A stretch of 8,984 nucleotides of DNA from Euryarchaeota archaeon UBA39 (GTDB taxonomy: Archaea; Thermoplasmatota; Poseidoniia; Poseidoniales; Thalassarchaeaceae): NCBI GenBank assembly GCA_002503045.1, contig DAQW01000072.1, positions 1-8,984 on the forward strand, in the 5' to 3' direction. Below are positions 1 to 7,558 of this stretch, piece by piece (position 1 is the first letter of the stretch; each line of letters starts with the position of its first letter). Position numbers and translations under genes: made by a program. The notes under the pieces are model-generated. The model was not told the origin of the DNA. It was given only the letters and a program-made list of their open reading frames with translations, and ran no database searches.

Positions 1-1
1 T

Positions 2-292
2 GCCGGTTGGTGTGCTGGTCTTGACGTAAAATTGTGGATTTATGATATCAGCCATTGGATCAATCCATCTGGTACCAATGAACTTCACTATCAGGCACTT
101 TTTGATGGGGCAGAATATCAAGAGACTTCGACAAATCCATACATTGTCGGAACAGTATGGATCGTTTATGAGCATAATATGACAAATCAAAATTCTGGTG
201 CCTTCAATTCATTTGATTCATCAGTACAAACTCATGGCATGATTACTGCAAATCCCGATTTGAATGAAAATGCACTGATTAAGACTTCATAG
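2..292 (+). CDS. C-terminal fragment of a probable secreted beta-rich surface protein
   Basis: An open frame enters from the left edge and stops at TAG (290-292), giving the last 96 or so residues of a longer protein. The first in-frame TTG (32) is not a credible start because the frame is open upstream of it. The visible part resembles the end of a beta-sandwich: a Trp/Tyr strand (KLWIYDISHWINPSGTN), a short Gly/Asp turn, then a strand ending in VWIVYEHN. The order 'Y-D-[IV]-[ST]...NP.GTN...V.[VI]VYE' recalls DUF3344-like archaeal surface domains, but this is a weak similarity judged by eye. There is no C-terminal membrane anchor; the tail is polar and rich in Asn, Ser and Thr. It converges on mqnC, and the two coding regions overlap by 14 bp. 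Function is unknown; an extracellular location is inferred from composition only. Confidence 0.7.
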   Translation, partial: AGWCAGLDVKLWIYDISHWINPSGTNELHYQALFDGAEYQETSTNPYIVGTVWIVYEHNMTNQNSGAFNSFDSSVQTHGMITANPDLNENALIKTS

Positions 293-1448
293 GCACTGGC
301 GTATTCATTTCTTCAAATTCACATACGATTGTATCTAAGTGATTATAGTCACTATCCCTCTTTATTGGTGTGAATCCACATCTAGCAATTGCTCTCTGTA
401 ATTCTACTTCACTTGCTAATACTTTGGTAGTTCCCGACGCACTAACTACGTTTTCTTCCATCATAGTTGAACCAATATCATCTGCTCCTGATTCGAGTGC
501 AATTTGAGCAACATCGATACCCATAGTTGGCCAAGATGCTTGAATATGAGGAATATTATTCATAAAAATACGTGAAATGGAAACTTGGCGAAGATATTCA
601 ATCGGCCCTGACCCCAGTTCTCTACGGTTAGCACCACGATTTCTCCTACCGAAAGAGTTGTTTTCTAATTGAACTGGCCACGAAATGAATGATGTAAATC
701 CTATTCCATTATTTTCTAATGAAGAACATTGTAATGAACGAATCCGCTCCATGTGTTGAATTCGATGGATCGGTTCTTCACCAAAACCGAACACACATGT
801 TGCAGATGTTGTCAAACCATGATTTTGTGCTTCACTCATAACCTTCAACCAATTATCAGCACTTCCTTTCTTCGGAGAAATATCTAATCTTACTTCATCA
901 ACTAACATTTCAGCTCCACCCCCAGGTAATCCATGTAATCCTGCATTCTTCAAATGAAGAAGTACCTCGCTGGTTTTCATTCCAGTTACTTCTGCTATAC
1001 CTTCAATTTCGATGGGGCTAAAACAATCTAAATCAATAGATGGATGATTCATTTGTAGATATTTGATTAAATCTGTATAATATGATAGTGGTAAATCTGG
1101 ATTTACTCCTCCTTGCATCAATACTCTCGATCCTCCAATTTCTTCAAGTTCTCTAATTCTTGCAGAAATCTGTTCATTAGATTGAGTATACGTTTCCTTA
1201 TGTCCTGGGGGACGATAGAAAGAACAAAATTGACAATTTATTGTGCATATATTCGTATAGTTCACATTACGATCGACTAGATATGTAACATAATTACCGG
1301 GATTGTGTAATTGTCTAATTTTCCTTGCTACTTTTGAAAGTGCAGGTTGTGGAGCGTTTTTGTATAATTCAAGACAATCTTCGATTGATATTGGTAGATG
1401 ATTGCCATCTACAATTAAGTTATCAAGAATTTCATGCCAAGTTCTCAA
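279..1448 (-). CDS. mqnC: Cyclic dehypoxanthinyl futalosine synthase (radical SAM, menaquinone biosynthesis)
   Basis: MqnC is the radical-SAM enzyme that cyclises dehypoxanthine futalosine in the futalosine route to menaquinone; it is cytoplasmic and carries a [4Fe-4S] cluster. Counting from the chosen start (389 residues), the cluster motif CxxxCxxC is C68, C72 and C75 within NYTNICTINCQFCSFYR. Family landmarks follow in order: LMQGGVNPDLPL (about 110-121), CFSPIEI, PGGGAEML (175-182), FGFGEE (about 220-225), FTSFISWPVQLEN (about 251-263), QASWPTMG and GSTMMEENVVSASGT (about 326-340). The GFGE and ISWP-Q signatures favour MqnC over its paralogue MqnE. The start is uncertain. TTG at 1448 sits 5 nt after GGTGA (1454-1458); GTG at 1457 and TTG at 1466 are in-frame alternatives without a visible ribosome binding site. 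The gene overlaps the end of pepP by 17 bp, suggesting coupling. No other mqn gene is in the window, so the pathway must be completed elsewhere. Confidence 0.93.
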   Translation of the reverse strand: MRTWHEILDNLIVDGNHLPISIEDCLELYKNAPQPALSKVARKIRQLHNPGNYVTYLVDRNVNYTNICTINCQFCSFYRPPGHKETYTQSNEQISARIRELEEIGGSRVLMQGGVNPDLPLSYYTDLIKYLQMNHPSIDLDCFSPIEIEGIAEVTGMKTSEVLLHLKNAGLHGLPGGGAEMLVDEVRLDISPKKGSADNWLKVMSEAQNHGLTTSATCVFGFGEEPIHRIQHMERIRSLQCSSLENNGIGFTSFISWPVQLENNSFGRRNRGANRRELGSGPIEYLRQVSISRIFMNNIPHIQASWPTMGIDVAQIALESGADDIGSTMMEENVVSASGTTKVLASEVELQRAIARCGFTPIKRDSDYNHLDTIVCEFEEMNTPVPMKS

Positions 1449-2757
1449 ATTTTTCACCTGATCCAATCAATGATTCTATCTCATCGATTTCCTTTGGGCA
1501 AGACGAAGTTAAAACAATAGGTCCTTCTTCAGTAATCAATATATTATCTTCAATTCTAACACCTATACCTGAATATCTTTCAGGAATAATTACATCATTT
1601 CTCCAACTTGCAAAATATAATCCTGGTTCAACTGTAAGTACCATACCATTTGAAAAAACAGGGCCTGGTTCATTATCTCCTTGTCTACCTCCTCCTACAT
1701 CATGAACATCGAGACCAAGTAAATGCCCAGTACCATGCATGAAATAATTACGAAATGGTCCATTGAAATCTTCACCCAACGCTTCATCTAATGTACATTT
1801 TAAAATTCCTAAATCAATTAATCCTTGAGCTAAAACTTTTGATGCTGCTTCATGAAATGATTTCCATGGAGAGCCTACTTGGCATGCATTAATGGCAGCT
1901 TTCTCTGCAGCCAATACTAAATTGTAAATTTCTCTTTGAGGTTCAGTGAATTTACCATTAACAGGCCATGTTCTGGTAATATCTGATGCATAACCATCAA
2001 TTTCACAACCTGCATCAATCAATACTAAGTCTCCATCATTAATATCGTCTTGATTAGTAGAATAATGCAATATTGTTGCATTATCACCACCGCCAACAAT
2101 AGATGGATATGCCCATCGACTTCGATTAGAAACAAAATATCCTTCAATTACAGATTGTAAATGACATTCACTAACCCCAGATATACCTGATTTCATTGCA
2201 AGTATATGGGCTTCAGATGCTAATTCTGCAGACTTTTTCATAATTTCAACTTCACTTTCAGATTTTATTATTCGCAGTGTGTCAATAAATGGTCTAGCAT
2301 CTAAACAATCGACATTATTATCGTAAATTAGATTGTCAATTTTTTCACTTATACCGTCCAAAAAGTAAACAGTTTCAAAATTATCCAATTGAATATACTG
2401 TAAAAAATCATCATTAAATGAATTAATACTGTACGCATCATCTATTGGCATTTGTCTAGATGCGTAATCTGGTCCAAGAATCCTGCCTTCCCAAATCTCT
2501 GATTTAGTATTATTTTCTTTAACATACAATGATGTTTTCCATCCAGATTCAAGATTCTGGGCAACCCAAATTGATCCCGGTTTGTCCCATCCAGATAAAT
2601 ATAGAATGTATGAGTTAGCTCGAAAAGGAAAATTAGTATCATTAGAACGACGCATCTTGTTATTAGTTGGAATGATAACTAATGATCCCAGAGGTAATTG
2701 ATCAAGGAACGCTGCTTGTCTACTACAGTATTCATCATGTGAAAATGGAAGAATCAC
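1432..2757 (-). CDS. pepP: Xaa-Pro aminopeptidase (aminopeptidase P, M24B metallopeptidase)
   Basis: It removes an N-terminal residue preceding proline from peptides; a cytoplasmic dinuclear-metal peptidase for peptide turnover. An aminopeptidase P N-terminal domain (about residues 8-130, with RRSNDTNFPFRANSYILYLSGW) precedes the pita-bread catalytic domain. The five metal ligands are visible: D248 (LIDAGCE), D259 (ASDITRTW), H345 (HGTGHLLGL), E377 (TVEPGLYF) and E403 (GVRIEDN). Other active-site histidines are H231 (ILHYSTN) and H352 (LDVHDVG). D248 and D259 are 11 apart, as in E. coli PepP. The chosen GTG at 2757 has GGTGA 4 nt upstream and gives 441 residues, close to the E. coli enzyme, with the same short lead before the conserved N-terminal helix. 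Alternatives are GTG at 2778, forming TAGTG with the preceding stop, and ATG at 2826, which would overlap the preceding gene by 49 bp and has no ribosome binding site. The catalytic set is intact. Confidence 0.95.
   Translation of the reverse strand: MILPFSHDEYCSRQAAFLDQLPLGSLVIIPTNNKMRRSNDTNFPFRANSYILYLSGWDKPGSIWVAQNLESGWKTSLYVKENNTKSEIWEGRILGPDYASRQMPIDDAYSINSFNDDFLQYIQLDNFETVYFLDGISEKIDNLIYDNNVDCLDARPFIDTLRIIKSESEVEIMKKSAELASEAHILAMKSGISGVSECHLQSVIEGYFVSNRSRWAYPSIVGGGDNATILHYSTNQDDINDGDLVLIDAGCEIDGYASDITRTWPVNGKFTEPQREIYNLVLAAEKAAINACQVGSPWKSFHEAASKVLAQGLIDLGILKCTLDEALGEDFNGPFRNYFMHGTGHLLGLDVHDVGGGRQGDNEPGPVFSNGMVLTVEPGLYFASWRNDVIIPERYSGIGVRIEDNILITEEGPIVLTSSCPKEIDEIESLIGSGEKFENLA
1454..1458 (-). 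promoter_or_regulatory. Shine-Dalgarno GGTGA for mqnC
   Basis: GGTGA on the minus strand is complementary to the CACCU core of the archaeal 16S rRNA 3' end. It stands 5 nt before an in-frame TTG at 1448, inside the last codons of pepP. It is the main reason for preferring that start over TTG at 1466. The same GGTGA word with a 4-nt spacer precedes pepP and the TSP3 gene, which supports its being real. Confidence 0.6.
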
Positions 2758-2761
2758 TCGC

Positions 2762-2766
2762 TCACC
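2762..2766 (-). promoter_or_regulatory. Shine-Dalgarno GGTGA for pepP
   Basis: GGTGA lies 4 nt before GTG at 2757, in the short gap after the PKD-protein stop (TAG, 2780-2778). Neither the ATG at 2826 nor the GTG at 2778 has a comparable element. It therefore decides the pepP start in favour of a 441-residue protein. Confidence 0.6.
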
Positions 2767-2777
2767 GTACTGTTGCA

Positions 2778-4319
2778 CTAGTCTTCTGTTCTTGATTCTG
2801 TGGTTTCTACTGTAGATGAATTCCATTGTCGAATAATAGGTGTTTTAGATGATTTACGTGACATGTAGAAGAATGAGATAATTGTGCATAATAAAATGAA
2901 TACTGAAATTCCTGCAACAATTTTAGTAGGGGTTGACGAATCATTAGGATCCGAAGGCGTACCAGCAATACCTATAGTGACTGTAACCCAATCAACCGCA
3001 CCGTCGTCATCTTCGACCATGAGAGTTAATTCATGCATCTGATTATCATTATCGGGACGTGATAGAATTCTATCGATTCCGGACATCATTGGATTGCCAT
3101 CTAAGAACCAAGTATATGTTAAATCATCAATATCGTTTTGTGTGTCAGTTGAATATCTAGCATCAACATTCCAACTAAGTTCATTTGTTAACCTAATTAC
3201 TTCACCATCATCAACAGGTACTGAATCTATCCTAATATTGGCCTCTGGTCTGATATTAATGATTGAAATTATGATTGATTGCGTAGTTGAATGAGATGCT
3301 GAGTCAATTATTGTTAGATTGAATTGAAATTTTCCAGATTTACTAGCATCGTAAGTAAATATTCCATTAGAATCTCCAATGACTGAAATTGGTGTTGAAT
3401 ATGGATCATCTATTTGCTGATATGACCAAAAATACTGAAGATTTTCTCTACCCCATTTAGGATCATATGATGAAGATGCATCAATAATCAACAATCCTAT
3501 CTTTTCATTAATTGTTGAAGGTGCATCGATATCAATAATTGGTGATAATAAATCCAATTTTGAGTTTATACATCCAATAGTATTACTCCAGTTATTTCCG
3601 TCACCTAGTTGATAGAAAATAGAAATCCATCCATCGTCATATGATGAAAGATTGAAAGAAATCATTGACTTCCCATTAACAATATCAATATTAGATAATT
3701 GAATGTCGTCAGTACTTATGTTATCTAAGGTAATAGAATTTTGATTTAGTACTCCATTTTTACAGTATTCATTATTTTCATTATTACTAATTATTGATGA
3801 TCGAAGAATGAATAGTTCAATCGTGTTTGGAAAATTAACAACACTTGCAATTTCAATTGTTGATGTGGTGATTATATCTATATCATGAATAGGTAATGTC
3901 ATTCGAGTATTGGTTTGTTCACCGTTATTTGCTTCAATAATTAATCGATGAACTGATTTATCACCGTTTTCTGAATGTAAATAAATTTCCATAATACATA
4001 GACAGGGACTAATAATATGGTGATTTACAGGAATATTGTAGTTTGAAATTGATTGATTTATCACTATTGATCCATTATATCGAATAGTTCCTTCATCAAT
4101 TACTGAATATGTAATATTTACAATACTTGTAGACATCAAATTCAATGATATATTGATAACACCGCTTTCTGTGAATACCTGGTAATATCCATCATCAAAA
4201 TCAATTAGTGATTCACTTGAATAATGAATTTGAGAATCACTAACCAATTCATCCGATGAAAATGGTACCAATGTTAGTATCAGTGATGCCAAAATGATGG
4301 TAGTCAGCTTGGTACCCAC
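2778..4319 (-). CDS. Exported single-pass membrane protein with PKD-like domains
   Basis: The protein has 513 residues. A signal peptide spans about 1-22 (K4, then TTIILASLILTLVPF). An Asn/Ser/Ile-rich beta region (about 30-255) carries cysteines at 106, 108, 186 and 250. Two PKD/Ig-like domains follow, at about 258-355 (DASSSYDPKW...YFWSYQQ, then FNLTIIDSASH) and about 357-450 (DARYSTDTQ...YTWFLDGNP, then LTLMVEDDDGAVD). A membrane helix (about 466-487, IVAGISVFILLCTIISFFYM) is followed by Arg/Lys and a tail of some 25 residues. The topology is type I: outside domains, one anchor, short cytoplasmic tail. Several N-x-S/T sequons suggest glycosylation. PKD domains usually mediate protein or polysaccharide contacts; no catalytic motif is seen. 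The start is GTG at 4319, forced by an in-frame TAG two codons upstream; no Shine-Dalgarno is evident. It lies 49 bp downstream of the TSP3 gene, so a structural partnership is possible but unproven. Confidence 0.85.
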   Translation of the reverse strand: MGTKLTTIILASLILTLVPFSSDELVSDSQIHYSSESLIDFDDGYYQVFTESGVINISLNLMSTSIVNITYSVIDEGTIRYNGSIVINQSISNYNIPVNHHIISPCLCIMEIYLHSENGDKSVHRLIIEANNGEQTNTRMTLPIHDIDIITTSTIEIASVVNFPNTIELFILRSSIISNNENNEYCKNGVLNQNSITLDNISTDDIQLSNIDIVNGKSMISFNLSSYDDGWISIFYQLGDGNNWSNTIGCINSKLDLLSPIIDIDAPSTINEKIGLLIIDASSSYDPKWGRENLQYFWSYQQIDDPYSTPISVIGDSNGIFTYDASKSGKFQFNLTIIDSASHSTTQSIIISIINIRPEANIRIDSVPVDDGEVIRLTNELSWNVDARYSTDTQNDIDDLTYTWFLDGNPMMSGIDRILSRPDNDNQMHELTLMVEDDDGAVDWVTVTIGIAGTPSDPNDSSTPTKIVAGISVFILLCTIISFFYMSRKSSKTPIIRQWNSSTVETTESRTED

Positions 4320-4368
4320 ATGCTACGTTTACCCATTATGGCAATAACAATTACTTCAAAATGTTCGA

Positions 4369-7300
4369 TTAAGCAAAATCATCACAGATTTCACCTTGTT
4401 TAGGGAATGAACTACTATCTTTAGGATTTGAATTATAATCACATTCACATCGGTTGCTTATACCGTCACCATCACTATCTATGTTAGCATCACTAGGGTC
4501 CATAGGATCGAAAGAGAAGTAATATTCCCAACCATCCCACATTGTGTCGCCATCGGAATCCTTGTGAAACACTTCGTATCCATCTAACAATCCATCAGGA
4601 CATCGATCACCATTACACATATCAGAGTCATTGTACACAGGTGAGGTCCCATTTTGATATTCTTCATAGTTAGTATAATTCTCTAAATCATCGTAGAAAC
4701 TAACACCATCGGGACTATTAGGATCAATATGGCATGTTCCAGTACCACCATTCCATGAAGGGCAATATCGATTCATTAAGGCAGTACGATTGAGACCATC
4801 ATTATCAAAATCTTCATCTCCGTCTAATATTCCATCTAAATCAGAATCTGGCATTCTAGGATCAAGAGGGCCTCTAGCTCCAATTAGTTCCAATGACATA
4901 TTGTCAACTAGTCCTTCATTCAAAGCAGCCTCAGTAGCTGCAGTCTCCCATCCATCAGGTAATCGATCCCCATCAGAGTCGTCGTTAACAGGATTGGTGT
5001 CCCACCTATCTGGAACTTCTTGAGTATTCAATAATGAATCATTATCGATATCGTATAATCGATCAGGAGGTGTATTCTCAGCAGGATTTAATGCCCAACG
5101 TCCATTTTGTGGTATATTGAATCCGCTAAGATTCATTTCACTAACAAAATATTTCGGATCAGGTTGGCCATCACCATCTCGGTCTCCACCAGATTGGAAT
5201 CCAGTTCTGAAATTATCCCATAACCAACCTCCGGGTCCCTTCCCACACTCTGACATAACTTCACAACCAGGTGGTAGCCAATTGCCTGTAGAAATCCATA
5301 GTGAGTGAGTTTTCTTATTATCCATTGTACTAGTTACTTGCATCTCCCATCCATCAGGCTGTCCATCACCATCTGTATCGTTATTTTTAGGATTAGTCAT
5401 ATCTTGCCAAGGTCTTGGTACAAATAATGTTTCAGCACCATCATTTAATCCATCATCATCAGTGTCAGAATTATTCGCATGAGTAATGTACTGGTCTTCA
5501 CCAGCAACTACCTCTTCACCATCTGCTAAACCATCATTATCTGTATCAAACATTGAAGCATTAGTAGTATAGTCGTATAATATTCCATTGTATGTCATTT
5601 GATGTCCGTCGATAACCTCAACTCGATCATGTAAACCATCAGAATCTGTATCTTCATTTGATGCATTTGTAGCATGAATATAGTATTCATCTGCATCAGT
5701 TAATCCGTCATCATCCGTATCTATTGATCGAGGATCAGAAGTAACTAAGATTTCTACAACACCCTTCTCAACAACTAAAATATTCCACCCCTTTACTTCG
5801 ATGCCATCTATTAATCCATCATAATCAGTATCTGGAATTAAAGGATCAGTAGATCGACCTACTGCCACACCATCATCATTGAATTTAGATTGATATTCGT
5901 CCAAATTGGTGTACTTCTCTGTTTCTTCAACGATTGTCATCCAAACATATGATCGAGTCTTTACCTCATTCTCTACAGTAACATCATCAATCGGGTCTTC
6001 AGTTCCCATATCATCAATTCCATCATACAATTTTTGTGCAGGAATTGAATACACATATCCACTAACTGGTGCCTTCAATGGAATGTTAACATATTGGCTA
6101 TTTTCTACAATCTTTGCCCAAGCTACAGTTGTATTCACTGTAACGTATTGTCCCAACTCCACAGTAATTGATTCAACTTCGGCAGTACCTACTAATTGAT
6201 CAAATCGAACAGCTCCATCTCCATCAATATCGTAACCATCCATATCAGGATCTTCTACAGAATCATCAAACTTAGGGTGTAGACCTGAACTAAATTCCCA
6301 GCCGTCGGGCATACCATCATTATCGGTATCTGGATCAGATGGATCAGTGAAATTTTCAGGGCCCCAATTAATGGCTACTTCATATTCTGCCAAATTACTT
6401 AATCCATCATCATCACCATCGGGAAATGAATCAGATGCATTTGAAGGGTTCAATAAATCATTGAAACAGTATTCGAATCCATCTGGCATACCATCTCCAT
6501 CAGTATCCCAATCACTAGGACCGTTTAGACGGCCGTCGCCATCCATATCTTCGGAGAACCATGAAACATCGGATGCACTTTGTAAATTACTTGAGAAGGG
6601 CCCTAACATACCCTGAAGAGCAGGATTTTGTCGAACTCCACAATGATTTTCTAATGTTAATGAACCAAATGTAACTTCAACTTCATCTGAAATTAAATCG
6701 TTATCGCTATCCTGTTCCAACGGATTAGTGCTATATTGTTCTTCGATATAATTATTCAACGTATCCTGGTCTAAATCGAGTACAGCATCACATGAATTTC
6801 GTCCGATTACTGTGAGATTCAAATCCCACTCTTCTTGTCCAACTGATTGAATTACTGATGCTTCAACATCAGGAGTCAATAGTGAGCAATCCCAATTACC
6901 ATCTAATGGGTCGAATAGTCGAATTGTACCTGTTGGTGTAATTTCTTCATAGGTATATTCACTCTCCCAACGATCATTCAATCTATCTCCATCAGTGTCC
7001 TTTAGGTTAGGATTAGTGCCAAGTTCAGCTTCTTCTCTGTTTGTTAATCCATCGCGATCGGGATCTCCATCAGGACCATTATTCGGATCTGGAAACGTTT
7101 CATTTTGTTCCTGATCATCTGTATCTGGAGCATCTGGATTACCTCCAGTAATCTCATCATTTGATGCAGTACCATCATCTAAAGGATCTAAACCATTAGC
7201 AATTTCCCAACCATCACTAAGGTCATCACCATCAGTATCAGGATTTCTCCAATCAGTTCCATACAAGGTCTCTTCCATTCTATCAGATATGCCATCTCCA

Positions 7301-7479
7301 TCTTCATCATTGCCTTCTTCAAATGTAGATTCTTCATCAAAAATCAAGTCATTACTTGCAGGCTCATAACCACCTACCTCAGTAGTTGAAATTCCAGAAT
7401 CTACGACAGTATACGCACCTGCTAAACAGAGTGTAGATACAATCGCTACAACAGCCCATTGATTGTGGTCGAGTGGCAT
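4369..7479 (-). CDS. Large exported TSP3-repeat calcium-binding surface protein
   Basis: The protein has 1036 residues. A hydrophobic N-terminal segment (about 8-28, WAVVAIVSTLCLAGAYTVV) acts as signal peptide or signal anchor; C18 is not in a clean lipobox. The rest is very acidic and holds about two dozen Asp-rich loops of the form DxDxDGxxDxxE, the TSP3 calcium-binding motif. Clear examples start at residues 58, 81, 161, 325, 384, 550, 587, 610, 645, 672, 701, 834, 974 and 1001; many end in PDGWE. Residues about 430-545 lack the motif and look like a separate beta-rich domain. Cysteines cluster near the C-terminus (906, 916, 955, 960, 1011, 1013, 1032), suggesting disulfides. There is no C-terminal membrane helix or sorting signal. 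ATG at 7479 follows GGTGA by 4 nt. It is probably a rigid calcium-loaded stalk or surface-layer-associated protein; the binding partner is unknown. Confidence 0.9.
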   Translation of the reverse strand: MPLDHNQWAVVAIVSTLCLAGAYTVVDSGISTTEVGGYEPASNDLIFDEESTFEEGNDEDGDGISDRMEETLYGTDWRNPDTDGDDLSDGWEIANGLDPLDDGTASNDEITGGNPDAPDTDDQEQNETFPDPNNGPDGDPDRDGLTNREEAELGTNPNLKDTDGDRLNDRWESEYTYEEITPTGTIRLFDPLDGNWDCSLLTPDVEASVIQSVGQEEWDLNLTVIGRNSCDAVLDLDQDTLNNYIEEQYSTNPLEQDSDNDLISDEVEVTFGSLTLENHCGVRQNPALQGMLGPFSSNLQSASDVSWFSEDMDGDGRLNGPSDWDTDGDGMPDGFEYCFNDLLNPSNASDSFPDGDDDGLSNLAEYEVAINWGPENFTDPSDPDTDNDGMPDGWEFSSGLHPKFDDSVEDPDMDGYDIDGDGAVRFDQLVGTAEVESITVELGQYVTVNTTVAWAKIVENSQYVNIPLKAPVSGYVYSIPAQKLYDGIDDMGTEDPIDDVTVENEVKTRSYVWMTIVEETEKYTNLDEYQSKFNDDGVAVGRSTDPLIPDTDYDGLIDGIEVKGWNILVVEKGVVEILVTSDPRSIDTDDDGLTDADEYYIHATNASNEDTDSDGLHDRVEVIDGHQMTYNGILYDYTTNASMFDTDNDGLADGEEVVAGEDQYITHANNSDTDDDGLNDGAETLFVPRPWQDMTNPKNNDTDGDGQPDGWEMQVTSTMDNKKTHSLWISTGNWLPPGCEVMSECGKGPGGWLWDNFRTGFQSGGDRDGDGQPDPKYFVSEMNLSGFNIPQNGRWALNPAENTPPDRLYDIDNDSLLNTQEVPDRWDTNPVNDDSDGDRLPDGWETAATEAALNEGLVDNMSLELIGARGPLDPRMPDSDLDGILDGDEDFDNDGLNRTALMNRYCPSWNGGTGTCHIDPNSPDGVSFYDDLENYTNYEEYQNGTSPVYNDSDMCNGDRCPDGLLDGYEVFHKDSDGDTMWDGWEYYFSFDPMDPSDANIDSDGDGISNRCECDYNSNPKDSSSFPKQGEICDDFA
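4441..7308 (-). repeat. Array of degenerate TSP3 (Asp-rich calcium-binding) coding repeats
   Basis: About 24 copies of a 12-13 residue unit, DxDxDGxxDxxE, are spread over residues 58-1013 of the 1036-residue protein. They are unevenly spaced, being densest between residues 550 and 710 and absent from about 430 to 545. At DNA level, on the plus strand, they appear as recurring CCATC/ATCATC/GTATC words. The copies have diverged at third positions and spacers, so this is an old protein repeat rather than a recent tandem duplication. Confidence 0.88.
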
Positions 7480-7483
7480 ATAA

Positions 7484-7488
7484 TCACC
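7484..7488 (-). promoter_or_regulatory. Shine-Dalgarno GGTGA for the TSP3 gene
   Basis: GGTGA with a 4-nt spacer (TTAT) precedes the ATG at 7479. The match to the anti-Shine-Dalgarno core and the spacing are the same as for pepP. The final TGA of a five-codon upstream frame (ATG at 7498) lies within this element. Confidence 0.65.
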
Positions 7489-7527
7489 ATACCCTCATAT
7501 GGGGCATCTATCGCAACATCAGATGGG

Positions 7528-7539
7528 ATAAAAGGTTTC
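7528..7539 (-). promoter_or_regulatory. Candidate archaeal promoter (BRE plus TATA box) for the TSP3 gene
   Basis: Read on the minus strand, GAAACC followed by TTTTAT resembles an archaeal BRE and TATA box. Its centre is about 50 nt upstream of the ATG at 7479. With the usual spacing of about 25 nt, transcription would start near 7504 and leave a leader of about 25 nt that includes the GGTGA ribosome binding site. It lies in the 79-bp gap (7480-7558), the longest in the window. This is a pattern match by eye only. Confidence 0.45.
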
Positions 7540-7558
7540 ACAGAACTTGATTACACAA

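Noticed and set aside
1325..1705. Plus-strand frame of about 126 codons across the pepP-mqnC junction
   Set aside because: It lies antisense to two well-identified enzymes with intact catalytic motifs and has no promoter, ribosome binding site or recognisable fold.
2758..2826. Apparent 49-bp overlap of pepP with the PKD gene as a biologically meaningful overlap
   Set aside because: The overlap depends on an ATG with no ribosome binding site; the GTG at 2757 with GGTGA removes it and gives the usual family length.
4320..4368. Terminator or strong promoter between the TSP3 and PKD genes
   Set aside because: No stem with a T-run and no convincing TATA box; only a short CCATTATGG near-palindrome is present.
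4790..6616. Several plus-strand open frames of 60-100 codons opposite the TSP3 gene
   Set aside because: They are antisense shadows of the Asp-rich repeats (GAT/GAC read backwards gives Ser/Ile/Pro-rich frames), with no ribosome binding sites or domain features.
4441..7308. Recurring ATCATC/CCATC words that could suggest a CRISPR array or microsatellite
   Set aside because: Repeats are in frame, diverged, unevenly spaced and explained by DxDxDG protein loops; there are no constant repeats with unique spacers.
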